Shown one piece after another: positions 9,315 through 23,179 of a DNA stretch of 64,000 bases. The notes below the pieces were generated by a model. That model had not been told where the DNA came from and ran no database searches. It saw only the letters and a list, made by a program, of their open reading frames with translations. Origin of the DNA: JAJKIP01 sp037200685 (GTDB taxonomy: Bacteria > Bacteroidota > Bacteroidia > Chitinophagales > Chitinophagaceae); assembly GCA_037200685.1 (NCBI GenBank), contig JBBCIG010000020.1, positions 124,001 to 188,000 of the forward strand, given 5' to 3'. Each line of letters opens with the position of its first letter. Position 1 is the first letter of the stretch. The position numbers were made by a program, and so were the translations under genes.

Positions 9315-12081
9315 TTATATCGAAAACGCTGTTTCAATAATTTCTTCCTGTTCCTGCTTATGAATTTTTGCAAAGCCTGTTGCCGGCGAAGCCGAAGGCT
9401 GACGGCTGATCACTCCGTAATTTATACTCTTCAGGTTCATTTGCAAAAATGTTGCGGCGCCCATGTTCATCGGTTCTTCTTGTATCCAGAACCAGGTGGC
9501 CACATTATACTTCGCATATAATTCTTCCAGTTGCTTTAATGGCAACGGGTATAATTGTTCCAAACGTATCAATGCGATATCAGTCCTGTTCTCTTTTTCT
9601 TTTCGCTCGGCCAGGTCAAAATAAATCTTTCCGCTACAAAATAAAACCTTGCTCACTTTACTTGCATCAGCAGGGTTGTCATCAATAACTTCTTTAAAAC
9701 CTCCATTGGTAAATTCTTCTATTGTGGAATAACTTCCGGGATGGCGTAAATTAGCTTTTGGTGAAAAATTGATCATGGGTTTACGGAATGGCCATGCTAA
9801 CTGCCTACGGAATGCGTGAAATAAATTGGCAGACGTTGTAACATTTGTAACTACCATGTTTAGCTCGGCGCACATTTGTAAAAACCTTTCCATCCGTGCA
9901 CTGCTGTGTTCCGGGCCTTGTCCTTCATACCCATGTGGTAAAAGCATAACAACACCATTCATACGGTTCCATTTTTGCTCGCCGGAAGAAATAAATTGGT
10001 CAATCATGCACTGGCCCATATTGGCAAAATCGCCAAACTGCGCTTCCCAAATAACTAATGCATTCGGGTTGGCCATAGCGTAACCATATTCAAAACCAAG
10101 TACACCATATTCACTCAACAAAGAATTATAAATCATATAACGGCCCGTAGCGCCTGGCACAGTACTGAGGCGGTTATATTCCGCATCATTTAATTCATCC
10201 CTTAATACTGCATGGCGATGAGAAAAAGTACCACGACGGATATCCTGCCCGCTCATCCGCACATCTTTTCCATCCAGCAGCAAACTTCCATATGCCATCA
10301 ACTCGCCGCTTGCCCAATCGAGTTTCTGTTCTGTTTCAAATAATTTTATTTTATCCTGGATGATCTTTTCAATTTTTCTCAATGGCTTAAAATCGGCAGG
10401 CCATTTCATCATCGCATCAAACACTTTTTGGAAATTCTCCCTGCTGATAGATGTAATAGGTGAATGATCAAAATCTTCATCCGTCGCCTTTCTCAGGTTC
10501 TTCCACCATATTTCCGGTTGCTGGTAATGATAGGGCAATGGCTTCTGCTTCACATCATCTAACCGTTCCTGCAAATCAGCCCAGAATTTCTTTTCCATTT
10601 CCACACCCAATTCTTTCGCATCAGGTTCCCCATGTTCCATCAAATATTTTACGTACACTTCTCTCGGGTTTGGGTGCTTATCAATCAATGCATATAAACG
10701 CGGTTGTGTAAACTTCGGATCATCACCTTCATTGTGACCATGACGACGATAACAAACCATGTCAATAAATACATCGGAGTTAATTCCTGGCGATAACGTG
10801 TCGCTATCTCCACGCATTTAACCACCGCTTCGGGATCATCACCATTCACATGAAAAACAGGGGCCTGGACGGCGGCCGCCAATGAAGTACAATAATCAGA
10901 ACTTCTTGCTTCATCAAAATCAGTAGTAAATCCAATCTGGTTATTGATCACAAAATGCATCGTACCACCAGTATAGTAGCCCGTAAGTTTACACATCTGC
11001 AACACTTCGTAAACAATACCCTGCCCTGCTATTGATGCATCGCCATGTATTAAAATCGGAAGAATTTTTTCATATTCTGATGCATACAACACATCAGCTT
11101 TTGCCCTTGAAAAACCAACTACCACGGGATCTACAGCTTCCAGGTGCGAAGGATTCGGCATCAGTTTCAGGTGAATCGTTTTATTATTTGGTGTTATCAA
11201 TTCACTTCCAAACCCATATGATATTTCACGTCACCGCTTCCCATTGTTTGGTCCACTTCAGCCGTGCCTTCAAATTCACTGAATATTTGTTCATAGGTTT
11301 TACCCATGATGTTGGCCAGTACATTCAATCTTCCCCTGTGCGCCATTCCAATCACTACTTCCTGTACATCCAAATCAGCGGATGTATTAATGATCGCATC
11401 CAGCGCAGCGATTGTTGTTTCACCACCTTCTAATGAAAACCGTTTCTGTCCTACATATTTTGTATGCAGGAACTTTTCAAACATCACACCCTGGTTCAAT
11501 TTCTCCAGTATCCTTTTCTTTTTTTTCTAATGGCAGTGGTTCAGAAAATTTCTTTTCCATTTCTGTCGCCAGCCAGTCACTTTATCCTGGTTGCTGATAT
11601 ACTTATATTCAATACCGACATGATCAGCGTATACTTTTTGTAAATGAGCAACAATATTTTTTAATGAAGTAGCACCAATACCTATTCTGTCGCCTACACG
11701 AAAAGTTTTATCAAGGTCTTCATCCGTCAGTCCAAAAAATCCAAGATTGAGATTAGCATCACGGTCTTTTCTTTCCCGGATAGGATTTGTTTTGGCGATC
11801 AAATGGCCTTTGTTACGATATCCAAGTATCATCCGGTAGGCACCAAGCTCTTTTTTCCAGCCAACTTCTGTCGGAACACTTTCAGCAGGAACGGTTACGG
11901 TCGCAGGTGCGGCAATTGCTGCAGATCCATTCGTGGGTTTACCGTTACCAATAGCAAAATCAAATCCTTCAAAAAATTTCTTTAATTCCGGGTCAACGCT
12001 GCTGGGGTTATTCAAAAAATCCTTGTAGAGGTTTTCAATGAATTCCGGGTGTGAATTGGTGATATACGAAAAATCCTTCAT
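9315..12081 (-). CDS. sucA: 2-oxoglutarate dehydrogenase E1 (four single-base frameshifts)
   Basis: A thiamine-diphosphate E1 of about 922 residues once four indels are undone. The reading frame breaks at about 11575 (one A missing), at the T8 run 11519-11526 (one base extra), at about 11198-11203 (one base missing) and at about 10782-10785 (one A missing). Correcting them gives continuous E1 sequence: N-terminal KDFSYITNSHPEFIENLYKD, then GMAHRGRLNVLANI, MPNPSHLEAV, HGDASIAGQG (cofactor-binding region), VCYRRHGHNEGDDP, and the C-terminal transketolase-like part with EAQFGDFANMGQ and LLPHGYEGQGPEHSSAR. There are no internal stops apart from those caused by the shifts, and flanking codons are fully conserved, so sequencing error is likelier than decay. 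It precedes sucB by 55 bp. Confidence 0.9.
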
Positions 12082-12232
12082 GAAATGTCAAATTTGAGGC
12101 TTTTTGGGACACAAATATCGCTTAAAAAGTCTGAAAATCAGGGCACAATTTGTTCGACGAGGATTGGACGTTTTTCGTGTGGCCAGCCTCCAAAAACCCG
12201 GCTGGAACCATTGCTAATTAAATACCTGAAAA

Positions 12233-12264
12233 TTTGGCTATTATCTCCTTCAACCTTACCTTTG
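12233..12264 (+). promoter_or_regulatory. Bacteroidota-type promoter for rpsT
   Basis: TTTG at 12233-12236 and TACCTTTG at 12257-12264 are 20 bp apart, an almost perfect match to the phylum's primary promoter. It ends 22 bp before the rpsT ATG. Confidence 0.75.
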
Positions 12265-12286
12265 CCGTCCTTTAAACAGATACGAA

Positions 12287-12540
12287 ATGGCCAATCACAG
12301 TGCAACAAAAAAGACGTAAGACAAGCTGCAAAACGCCGCGAAAGAAATAAATATTATGGTAAAACAACCCGTAATGCCATTCGTGACCTTAAAGAAATAA
12401 AAGGTAAAAAAGAAGCGGGTGAGAAGCTAAACCTGGTCGCTTCTATGATCGACAAGCTGGCTAAAAAAGGCGTCATCCATAAAAACAAAGCAGCTAACCT
12501 GAAAAGCAAACTCACAAAAAAAGTGAACGCAGTTAAGTAA
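12287..12540 (+). CDS. rpsT: 30S ribosomal protein S20 (one-base frameshift)
   Basis: S20 binds the 16S rRNA 5' domain early in 30S assembly. The ATG at 12287 starts MANHSATK, but the run of six A at 12307-12312 then puts the frame into a TAA. Adding one A restores KKDVRQAAKRRERNKYYGKT and continues to the stop at 12540, giving 84 residues, the normal S20 length for this phylum. The protein is Lys/Arg-rich and all-helical, ending KAANLKSKLTKKVNAVK. Since S20 is strongly conserved and the promoter and terminator are intact, the shift is most simply a homopolymer read error. Transcribed divergently from sucA. Confidence 0.9.
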
Positions 12541-12559
12541 GCTCGAAAATAAAATTTTG

Positions 12560-12594
12560 AAAAAAGGCATCTCGAAATGAGGTGCCTTTTTTAT
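12560..12594 (+). terminator. Rho-independent terminator after rpsT
   Basis: A stem of GGCATCTC with GAGGTGCC, flanked by A6 and T6 runs, lies 20 bp after the rpsT stop. The paired A and T runs would allow it to work on both strands. Confidence 0.85.
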
Positions 12595-12721
12595 TTGTGC
12601 GCATAATAAAATGCGAAATTTTGATTGGCCAGGCGACAATACTATTATCACCGTCTTTTGTTGGGCGAAGTGAAACCCCGATTTCATCGGGCGCAGCGCA
12701 CTTTAGAACCTACCATCATGT

Positions 12722-12792
12722 ACCCAGCTGTAGTGCTACTATCATCTTCCGTTGCGTCGCACTCTTCATCGTTCTGTAATTCTATTCAGCAT
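12722..12792 (-). repeat. Dispersed intergenic repeat, copy 2
   Basis: Minus-strand copy. The plus strand reads GCTACTATCATC, then GTTGCGTCGCACTCTTCATC, then GTTCTGTAATTCTATTCAGC. It differs from the family consensus by one base in the IS110 target core (CATC for CAGC). Between rpsT and the next lipoprotein gene. Confidence 0.85.
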
Positions 12793-12838
12793 ATGAGAAA
12801 AAACTCTTTTTACTAATCTTGTTTTAATACAACTGAAA

Positions 12839-13330
12839 TCATTTCTTGTCTTCAATCTTAAAGCCTGCAGCCTTTGCAAATTTTTGCTGTGCCCTTTGCA
12901 TATCATCAATAGCTTCATCTTTACTACCAACTGTTTTAAGCAGTTTCAACCTTGCCTCTTCTTTAGCTCGCTCATCTGTTTCTTCAGCATATCTGCGGTA
13001 AGTAGTATATATGCTTTTTATATAAGAGAAATATTTCAGCGAAGACTTTTTAAAATCTTCTGCCCCATCTATAGCAGGTGTTTCCAGTTTTTCTATTGCT
13101 TCTATTTTGCTCCCTACAAGATTTTCCATCCTTTCACTTACGGCGGCAGCGCTATCGAAGTTTTGTTCCTGGTAATACTTGCTGACCTCTTCATCCGTTC
13201 TTATCATAGCAGGCCCTAAGTCTTGCTCAAAGCCGACAATCTTGTTACTAAAATTCATTGCAGATTTCGACTTGCAGCCCGTTAAGGCCACTACTAAAAA
13301 TAAAAACGATAAAGCTAATTTTGATTTCAT
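12839..13330 (-). CDS. Small helical lipoprotein, hypothetical
   Basis: A 163-residue protein with a lipoprotein signal MKSKLALSFLFLVVALTGC (cysteine 19). The mature part is charged and helical, with long stretches rich in K, E, A and R such as RRYAEETDERAKEEARLKLL and DEAIDDMQRAQQKFAKAAG. It may resemble the LIC11966-type surface lipoproteins, but this is a weak impression. It is followed on the minus strand by a convergent rpsT terminator and a dispersed repeat. The MFS gene lies upstream in the same direction with about 60 bp between them. Function unknown. Confidence 0.65.
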   Translation of the reverse strand: MKSKLALSFLFLVVALTGCKSKSAMNFSNKIVGFEQDLGPAMIRTDEEVSKYYQEQNFDSAAAVSERMENLVGSKIEAIEKLETPAIDGAEDFKKSSLKYFSYIKSIYTTYRRYAEETDERAKEEARLKLLKTVGSKDEAIDDMQRAQQKFAKAAGFKIEDKK

Positions 13331-13388
13331 GGTTTCTGTTATTAGTTATTATACAAAAGATAAATTAAGAGATCAATTCTATGAATTG

Positions 13389-14669
13389 CTATATGACCGT
13401 ATCTCTCCGCCCCATCTTTTCGCCTGGATAAATAGTCAAATTTTTCGCTGCCTTGTCTTCTTTATCCTTCCTGTCCATTCCTTTAAATAAATAAAACCCC
13501 ACCAATAAGCACAGAATCAATACAAGAATGCTCAAATAACCCACCCATTCAAAATGCTGTATTTTCTCATGTTTATTTTCTATCACGATATAACCTGAAA
13601 TAATAGAAGCTAAAAAAGTACCTGCATGCTGCATACTGCTGTTCAGCGTCATAAAACTTCCCTGCTGTTCTTTCTCTACTACATTACTCACCATCGCCTG
13701 GGCGGTAACGCCACGTCCCATTCCGAATATAAACCACAATGCGAAAAACAATAGCACCACCGAAAAAGGAAGGGCCGGCATATTAGTGATCCCCCACACC
13801 ATTATTACTGAAAACAAAATAGAAAAAGCAAAGACCCTGAGCTTTCCCAATTTATCGGACAACCGTCCAATCATAAGGGCTGCGCCAAATGAAGTAATAC
13901 CTCCAACGAGATAAATGATGGGTATCTGTTCTTTGGAATACCCTTTATTAAATTCCATATAAGGACTAATAAATGGTATGATTAAAAAATGTCCCATCAT
14001 CAGCAGCATCGTAAACACCAAAGCCATACCCTGCGAAGGATTTTGGAATACTTTCAATAATGCATCGAGACGGGATTGCCCTTCTGTCTTTTCTGAAATA
14101 TGGTCCGTCAATGAAGGCAATACTTTTATAATAACAGGAATTAAAACAACTCCCACGCTGCCTACTAATAAAAAAGGTACATGCCAGTTGTAATGAAATG
14201 CATTCGCAAGGTATAACGAAACCGGCACGCCGATAACGGACGCAACTGCAAAGGCACTCATCACTGCACCCATCGCCATTCCTCTTCGTTCATAAGAGAA
14301 AAGGTCAGAAATAATTGAAAAAACCTGCCCCCCGATAATCCCGCCAAAAAAGCCGGCAACAATACGTGCCGTTATTAATAATGTATAAGTTGGTGCGACG
14401 CCACAAGCTATCGTGCCTAAGAGAAAGCCGACATACACAAACAATAACACTTTTTTCCTGTCATATTTATCCACGAGAATGGCCAGCAGTATCCCCGCGA
14501 TAAAAGCGCTTAATGAATATGAACCAACCAGCAAGCTGAATTGATGCGGAGATATATCAAAGTAAGGCATCAGGTAATTACCCAGCGGCATCATGATCAT
14601 GAAGTCAAGGATATGTGTGAAATTCAAAGCCGCCAATAAAAAAACAATTCCCCTCTCTCGTTTATTCAT
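13389..14669 (-). CDS. MFS transporter
   Basis: A 426-residue inner-membrane protein with about twelve hydrophobic segments. It begins MNKRERGIVFLLAALNFTHI, followed by DFMIMMPLGNYLMPYFDIS, a first-helix pattern common in sugar/drug-type major facilitator proteins of Bacteroidota. The loop motif LVDKYDRKKVLLF between helices 2 and 3 is the MFS signature (D-K-x-x-R-K), echoed by IGRLSDKLGKLRVF in the second half. A long central loop (about 195-215, SLTDHISEKTEGQSRLDALL) separates the halves. The substrate cannot be inferred. The C-terminal tail is cytoplasmic and charged (KGMDRKDKEDKAAKN). Monocistronic or cotranscribed with the lipoprotein downstream. Confidence 0.88.
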   Translation of the reverse strand: MNKRERGIVFLLAALNFTHILDFMIMMPLGNYLMPYFDISPHQFSLLVGSYSLSAFIAGILLAILVDKYDRKKVLLFVYVGFLLGTIACGVAPTYTLLITARIVAGFFGGIIGGQVFSIISDLFSYERRGMAMGAVMSAFAVASVIGVPVSLYLANAFHYNWHVPFLLVGSVGVVLIPVIIKVLPSLTDHISEKTEGQSRLDALLKVFQNPSQGMALVFTMLLMMGHFLIIPFISPYMEFNKGYSKEQIPIIYLVGGITSFGAALMIGRLSDKLGKLRVFAFSILFSVIMVWGITNMPALPFSVVLLFFALWFIFGMGRGVTAQAMVSNVVEKEQQGSFMTLNSSMQHAGTFLASIISGYIVIENKHEKIQHFEWVGYLSILVLILCLLVGFYLFKGMDRKDKEDKAAKNLTIYPGEKMGRRDTVI

Positions 14670-14808
14670 AGATAAAAGTTGCGCAAAGGTCGCAAATACA
14701 AGTTAAAATCCGATAAAAGAATACAAGGTTTTGATGAATATCTATTGCCTTTGACATGATCACTTCCTTTCAAATAACTATCTTTAAAGCCAAATAATAC
14801 ATAGCTAT

Positions 14809-16125
14809 ATGGACCGTAAAGATTTTATAAAGAAAACTTCTATCGCCACCGCGGGAGTTACCTTTCTTAATTTTCCTGTGTTCGGCAAAAATGCACCCAG
14901 CAATAAAGTAGTGGTCGCCGTCATGGGCGTTAATGGCCGCGGCGCTTATCATGCCGAATCTTTTTCCCGCCTGCCCAATGTGGAAGTGGCGTATATATGT
15001 GATGTGGAAGACGGCGCCATTGCGAAAGCCATGAAACCTTTTGCCACTGCGGATAAAAAACCTACTATAATAAAAGATATTCGTGACCTCGTTAATAAAA
15101 AAGATTTTGATGGTTTAATAGTCGCAGCGCCGGATCATTGGCATACACCTGCCACCATCCTGGGTGTAACGCATGGCAAACATGTATATGTAGAAAAGCC
15201 CTGCGGGCACAATCCCGCTGAAGGCGAATTACTGATACAAGCAGCTAAAAAATATTCTAAGCTCACAATACAAATGGGAAACCAGCGAAGATCATTCCCA
15301 ACTTTAATCGAAGCAGCTAAACAGGTAAAAGAAGGAATTATTGGCAATGCTTATTATGGAAGATCATGGTATACCAACAATAGAAAATCGATTGGCATTG
15401 GTAAAAAAATTCCTGTCCCTTCTACGTTAAATTTTGATCTCTGGCAAGGCCCGGCGCCAAGAAAAGATTACCAGGATAACCTGGTTCATTACAACTGGCA
15501 TTGGTTCTGGCATTGGGGCACTTCCGAAACCTGCAACAATGCAACACATGAATTGGATTGTTGCCGCTGGTTTCTCGATGTAAATTATCCCACTAAAGTA
15601 TCTTCAGCCGGCGGACGCTATGCATTCAAAGACGATTGGCAAACTCCCGACACGCAGACAGTTGGATTCGAATTCGGCGACAATAAAAGTATAAGCTGGG
15701 AAGGGCGTAGTTGTAATAATTACCCGGCAGAAGGAAGTGGCCGCGGTTTTATTATTTATGGAGACAAAGGCTCATTGGTGAATACCGGTAATGATGATTA
15801 TAAAATTTTCGATTACGGTAATAAGTTAATCAAAGAAGTGAAAGCATCCGGTGGCAATAATGGTGCGAATACTGTTAGCGCTAACGGCGACCTTGATTTT
15901 TTACATTTCACCAATTTCGTGGAAACCATTCGTGGCAACCGTACCATCATTTCACCGATTGAAGAAGGACACAAATCGATATTGCTTTGTCACCTGGCCA
16001 ATATTGCACAGCGTACCGGCCGCACATTGCATTGCGATCCTTCCAATGGCCATATTTTAAATGATGCAGCAGCCATGAAATTGTGGAAAAGGGAATATGA
16101 AAAAGGATGGGAGCCGAAAATATAA
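14809..16125 (+). CDS. Gfo/Idh/MocA family oxidoreductase (exported)
   Basis: A 438-residue NAD(P)-dependent sugar or inositol type dehydrogenase. The N-terminus (MDRKDFIKKTSIATAGVTFL) looks like a Tat-type or related leader, as is usual for the exported Bacteroidota group of this family. The Rossmann dinucleotide-binding segment is VVVAVMGVNGRGAYHAESF. The family motif VEKPCGHN carries the conserved lysine, preceded by AAPDHWHTPATI, and the catalytic-domain region has HWGTSETCNNATHELD. This group acts on carbohydrates in the periplasm, but the substrate cannot be read from the sequence. A dispersed repeat lies just after the stop, followed by a 2-hydroxyacid dehydrogenase gene on the same strand. 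Confidence 0.9.
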   Translation: MDRKDFIKKTSIATAGVTFLNFPVFGKNAPSNKVVVAVMGVNGRGAYHAESFSRLPNVEVAYICDVEDGAIAKAMKPFATADKKPTIIKDIRDLVNKKDFDGLIVAAPDHWHTPATILGVTHGKHVYVEKPCGHNPAEGELLIQAAKKYSKLTIQMGNQRRSFPTLIEAAKQVKEGIIGNAYYGRSWYTNNRKSIGIGKKIPVPSTLNFDLWQGPAPRKDYQDNLVHYNWHWFWHWGTSETCNNATHELDCCRWFLDVNYPTKVSSAGGRYAFKDDWQTPDTQTVGFEFGDNKSISWEGRSCNNYPAEGSGRGFIIYGDKGSLVNTGNDDYKIFDYGNKLIKEVKASGGNNGANTVSANGDLDFLHFTNFVETIRGNRTIISPIEEGHKSILLCHLANIAQRTGRTLHCDPSNGHILNDAAAMKLWKREYEKGWEPKI

Positions 16126-16130
16126 TTATT

Positions 16131-16204
16131 TACCAAACTACATTGCTACTATCATCGCCTGTTGCGTCGCACTCTTCAGCGTTCTGTAATTCTACTGAGC
16201 ATTT
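16131..16204 (-). repeat. Dispersed intergenic repeat, copy 3
   Basis: Minus-strand copy, full length. The plus strand reads TTGCTACTATCATCGCCTG, then TTGCGTCGCACTCTTCAGC, then GTTCTGTAATTCTACTGAGC. The central part exactly matches the IS110 target sequence inferred for the element at 23127-24498, making this an uninterrupted potential target. Confidence 0.9.
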
Positions 16205-16240
16205 TCGAAGTGCATGCAAATAAAGAGAACTTACCATTAC

Positions 16241-17239
16241 ATGAAAAAAGATATTACACAAACAAAGATTTTTGTTACAAGGAAAATCCCGTCACCGGGA
16301 ATTGATTTATTAAATAAAGAAGGGTTCCAGGTAACGGTATGGCCGCACGATAAACCTATGTCCCCGGAAGAACTAATAAAAGAATCAAAACAAGCGAATG
16401 CATTACTCTGCCTGAGTACCGATAAAATAGATGCTGATTTTTTAAATGAATGCAAACATCTTGATATCATTTCTCAATTCGCTGCAGGTTATGATAATAT
16501 AAATGTAGCAGAAGCCACGAAACTTGGAATCCCGTTAGGTAATGCACCCGGCGCCATGAGTGATGCCACTGCCGACATTGCATTCGGATTAATGATTTCA
16601 GTCTCCCGGAAATTCTTTTACATGCACAAAAAAATCATTAAAGACGAATGGAGTTATTTCCGCCCCATGGCCAATCTCGGATTTGAATTAAAAAATAAAA
16701 CACTCGGCATTTTTGGGTTAGGCCGTATCGGTATAGAAATGGCCAAGCGGTGCAAAGGCGCTTACAACATGGATATTATTTATACCAACCGGAAACGAAA
16801 CGAAGAAGCGGAAAAAACGTTAGGTGCAAGAAAAGTGAGTTTTGATGAGTTGCTGCAACAAAGCGATGTTATCTCTCTTCATTGCGCATTAAGCGAAGAA
16901 ACAAAAGGGATTTTTAATAAGGCTGCTTTTGCAAAAATGAAGCCCACTTCCATTTTTATCAATACAGCCAGGGGCCCTGTTCATAACGAAGAAGATCTGA
17001 TTGAAGCATTGAATAACAAAATCATCTGGGGCGCTGGTCTCGATGTTACCAATCCCGAACCGATGAAAGCGAATAATCCTCTATTGGAAATGGAAAACGT
17101 TGCTATACTTCCTCATATAGGTTCGGCAACTATTGAAGCAAGAAGCGAAATGTCAAGGCTGGCCGCAGTTAATATGATTGAATTTTACAAAAAAAACAGA
17201 ATCCCGAATATTATCAATCCTGAAGTATTGAAAAAATGA
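16241..17239 (+). CDS. D-2-hydroxyacid dehydrogenase (glyoxylate/hydroxypyruvate reductase-like)
   Basis: A 332-residue NAD-dependent dehydrogenase in the D-glycerate dehydrogenase/glyoxylate reductase group. Substrate-domain residues include SQFAAGYDNINV, and the nucleotide-binding loop is GIFGLGRIGIEMAKR. The catalytic arginine lies in NTARGPVHNEEDL, a glutamate in GLDVTNPEP, and the catalytic histidine in LPHIGSATIEAR. The HIGSAT block is typical of the glyoxylate/hydroxypyruvate reductase subgroup. The ATG at 16241 (MKKDITQTKIFVTRK) is preferred because family members begin just before the first strand; an in-frame ATG 27 bases upstream would add nine residues. The precise substrate is an inference from the family. 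Confidence 0.88.
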   Translation: MKKDITQTKIFVTRKIPSPGIDLLNKEGFQVTVWPHDKPMSPEELIKESKQANALLCLSTDKIDADFLNECKHLDIISQFAAGYDNINVAEATKLGIPLGNAPGAMSDATADIAFGLMISVSRKFFYMHKKIIKDEWSYFRPMANLGFELKNKTLGIFGLGRIGIEMAKRCKGAYNMDIIYTNRKRNEEAEKTLGARKVSFDELLQQSDVISLHCALSEETKGIFNKAAFAKMKPTSIFINTARGPVHNEEDLIEALNNKIIWGAGLDVTNPEPMKANNPLLEMENVAILPHIGSATIEARSEMSRLAAVNMIEFYKKNRIPNIINPEVLKK

Positions 17240-17314
17240 ACCAGAGCATTGTTGAATAAGAATAGCGGATATTCAATAATTATTATTCAATATTCAATTA
17301 AATAGGAATAAAAA

Positions 17315-17351
17315 CAAAAAAGCCTCTCAACAAAAGTTGAAAGGCTTTTTT
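17315..17351. terminator. Bidirectional terminator between the dehydrogenase and the rRNA operon
   Basis: A6, stem AGCCTctcAAC, loop, GTTgaaAGGCT, T6. It lies about 75 bp after the plus-strand stop at 17239 and just past the 3' end of 5S on the minus strand, so it can serve both converging units. Confidence 0.8.
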
Positions 17352-17359
17352 AATAAATA

Positions 17360-17467
17360 TGGCAGCTACCTACTCTCCCGCATTGTTGTGCAGTACCATC
17401 GGCCATAAGGGGCTTAACTACTCTGTTCGGTATGGGAAGAGGTGAACACCCTTGGAAAAACCACCAT
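17360..17467 (-). rRNA. rrf: 5S rRNA
   Basis: Recognised from the conserved minus-strand blocks CCCATACCGAACAGAG and GCGGGAGAGTAGGTAGCTGCC-like 3' part. Ends are approximate. Last gene of the rRNA operon, about 125 bp after 23S. The spacer contains short GAGTTA heptamer repeats. Confidence 0.9.
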
Positions 17468-17593
17468 AAATCAATGAGCAAAGAGTTACGAGTTAAGAGT
17501 TCCGGGTTTTTAGTCCCGAAGCTCAAAGCTTTTGGCTCGAAGCTGTAATAAGATCATATTGGGTATGTTAGAAGAATATCTAAAATAAAAAAA

Positions 17594-20393
<2,800 letters not shown>

Positions 20394-20677
20394 AAAATTA
20401 GAAACTAGAATTTGCTATTCTTGTAGTTGTTACCCGACCACATTTCTTCAGACCAACCATAAAAAATCATGGTGTGTTATTCAAAATTGTGATCGATAAT
20501 TATTAGATATCCGTTCTAACAATCTTTCCCAATATGTCAAAGAGCTCTTTCCAATAAGCAATTGCCAATTGGCAATACACAAAGAGGAACGTGCTGATGT
20601 TAAGGTTACGAACCTATAGACCTAAAGTCAACATCGTATTTAAAGAACTGTACAGACAATACATACATTGTCTCTAG

Positions 20678-20751
20678 TGGAGGATATCGGAGTCGAACCG
20701 ATGACCCTCTGCGTGCAAGGCAGATGCTCTAGCCAACTGAGCTAACCCCCC
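20678..20751 (-). tRNA. tRNA-Ala (TGC)
   Basis: A 74-nt cloverleaf in the 16S-23S spacer. The minus strand reads GGGGGGTTAGCTCAG at the 5' end, the anticodon loop CTTGCAC (anticodon TGC), and the T arm GGTTCGACTCC. The 3' CCA is not encoded. Confidence 0.96.
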
Positions 20752-20832
20752 AGGTAATAGCTTCGAGCAATTTGCTACGAGCTTGAGCAAAAGCTCACGG
20801 CTCACGGCTCATAACTCACAGCTTGCATTGAG

Positions 20833-20907
20833 TAGACCCGAGCAGATTTGAACTGCTGACCCCTACATTATCAGTGTAGTGCTCTAACCAGGCTGAGCTA
20901 CGGATCT
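20833..20907 (-). tRNA. tRNA-Ile (GAT)
   Basis: A 75-nt cloverleaf in the 16S-23S spacer. The minus strand starts AGATCCGTAGCTCAGCC, the anticodon loop is CTGATAA (anticodon GAT), and the T arm is AGTTCAAATCT. CCA is not encoded. The Ile-Ala order is the common one for rRNA spacers. Confidence 0.96.
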
Positions 20908-21036
20908 GTGTTTGTAGCCCCCGTGTTATCGGGTTACTTTTTTTGTAAAAGAACTAAATAAAAAAATTGAAAGTTATGGGAAACAATAGCTAGTAAGTTG
21001 TGAGACAAGGCAAGCCTTGTCTGTTCTAAGCTCTAA

Positions 21037-22568
<1,532 letters not shown>

Positions 22569-23126
22569 TAAATGTTGTTTGATACTGACAGTTATAAATT
22601 CTCAAGAGAAAATTAACGTGTCAATTCGAATTGTTTTCGCTTGACTTACCTTTTGTTTTCATCTCAATAAAAATTGAAATAAAATGCTATTGTTTCCCAA
22701 CTTTCAAAGATCTTTTGGCTTTACCAGCCACCCTCTTTTTTCAAAGGGAGTGCAAAGGTAAGGGCCTATACTTTACCACCAAAATATTTATCGAGATATT
22801 TTTCGATTATTTGGGGTGAAAATCAATACGTTTTGTTAAGAGCACCCGGTTTTTTAAAAGCGGGTTGCAAAAATACGGGAACTGAAGTTATCAGCAAAGT
22901 TTTTAGTGCTAGTTTTTACACATTTGCTACACAATTTTAGGAGAATATCGAGTTATGAGTTTAGAGTTAGGAGTTAAGAGCGTTGCCAATAGTTCAATCT
23001 ACCTTCAATAAGTGAAAAATTGGCAATTTATCTTTCACCCTTAAATGCTGAATCATGGGCAGAAAAATGAACTTTCGATAGCTATCAGGAGCGACGAAAA
23101 TGCCCAATAGAATTACCGAACACTGA
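22569..23126. other. Intergenic region between 16S and the IS110 element
   Basis: About 560 bp. It holds the rRNA leader and promoter, a short run of GAGTTA heptamers at 22950-22980, a TCGATAGCTATC palindrome near 23077, and the left half of a dispersed repeat from 23100. No protein-coding sequence was recognised. Confidence 0.6.
22753..22783 (-). promoter_or_regulatory. rRNA operon promoter
   Basis: On the minus strand TTTG (22783-22780), 19 bp, then TACCTTTG (22760-22753), an exact match to the Bacteroidota consensus. It lies about 185 bp upstream of 16S and has the same -7 box as the rpsT promoter. Confidence 0.85.
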
Positions 23127-23128
23127 AG
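23100..23128 (+). repeat. Dispersed repeat copy 4, left half (interrupted by IS110)
   Basis: Carries the head of the repeat, ATGCCCAATAGAATTACC then GAACACTGAAG, and stops abruptly at 23128. The middle and tail resume at 24497 on the other side of the IS110 element. Confidence 0.88.
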
Positions 23129-23179
23129 ATTCTGTGTTAAATACCAAAGGATATTTTATATTTTTGTTCTTTAGGCGGC

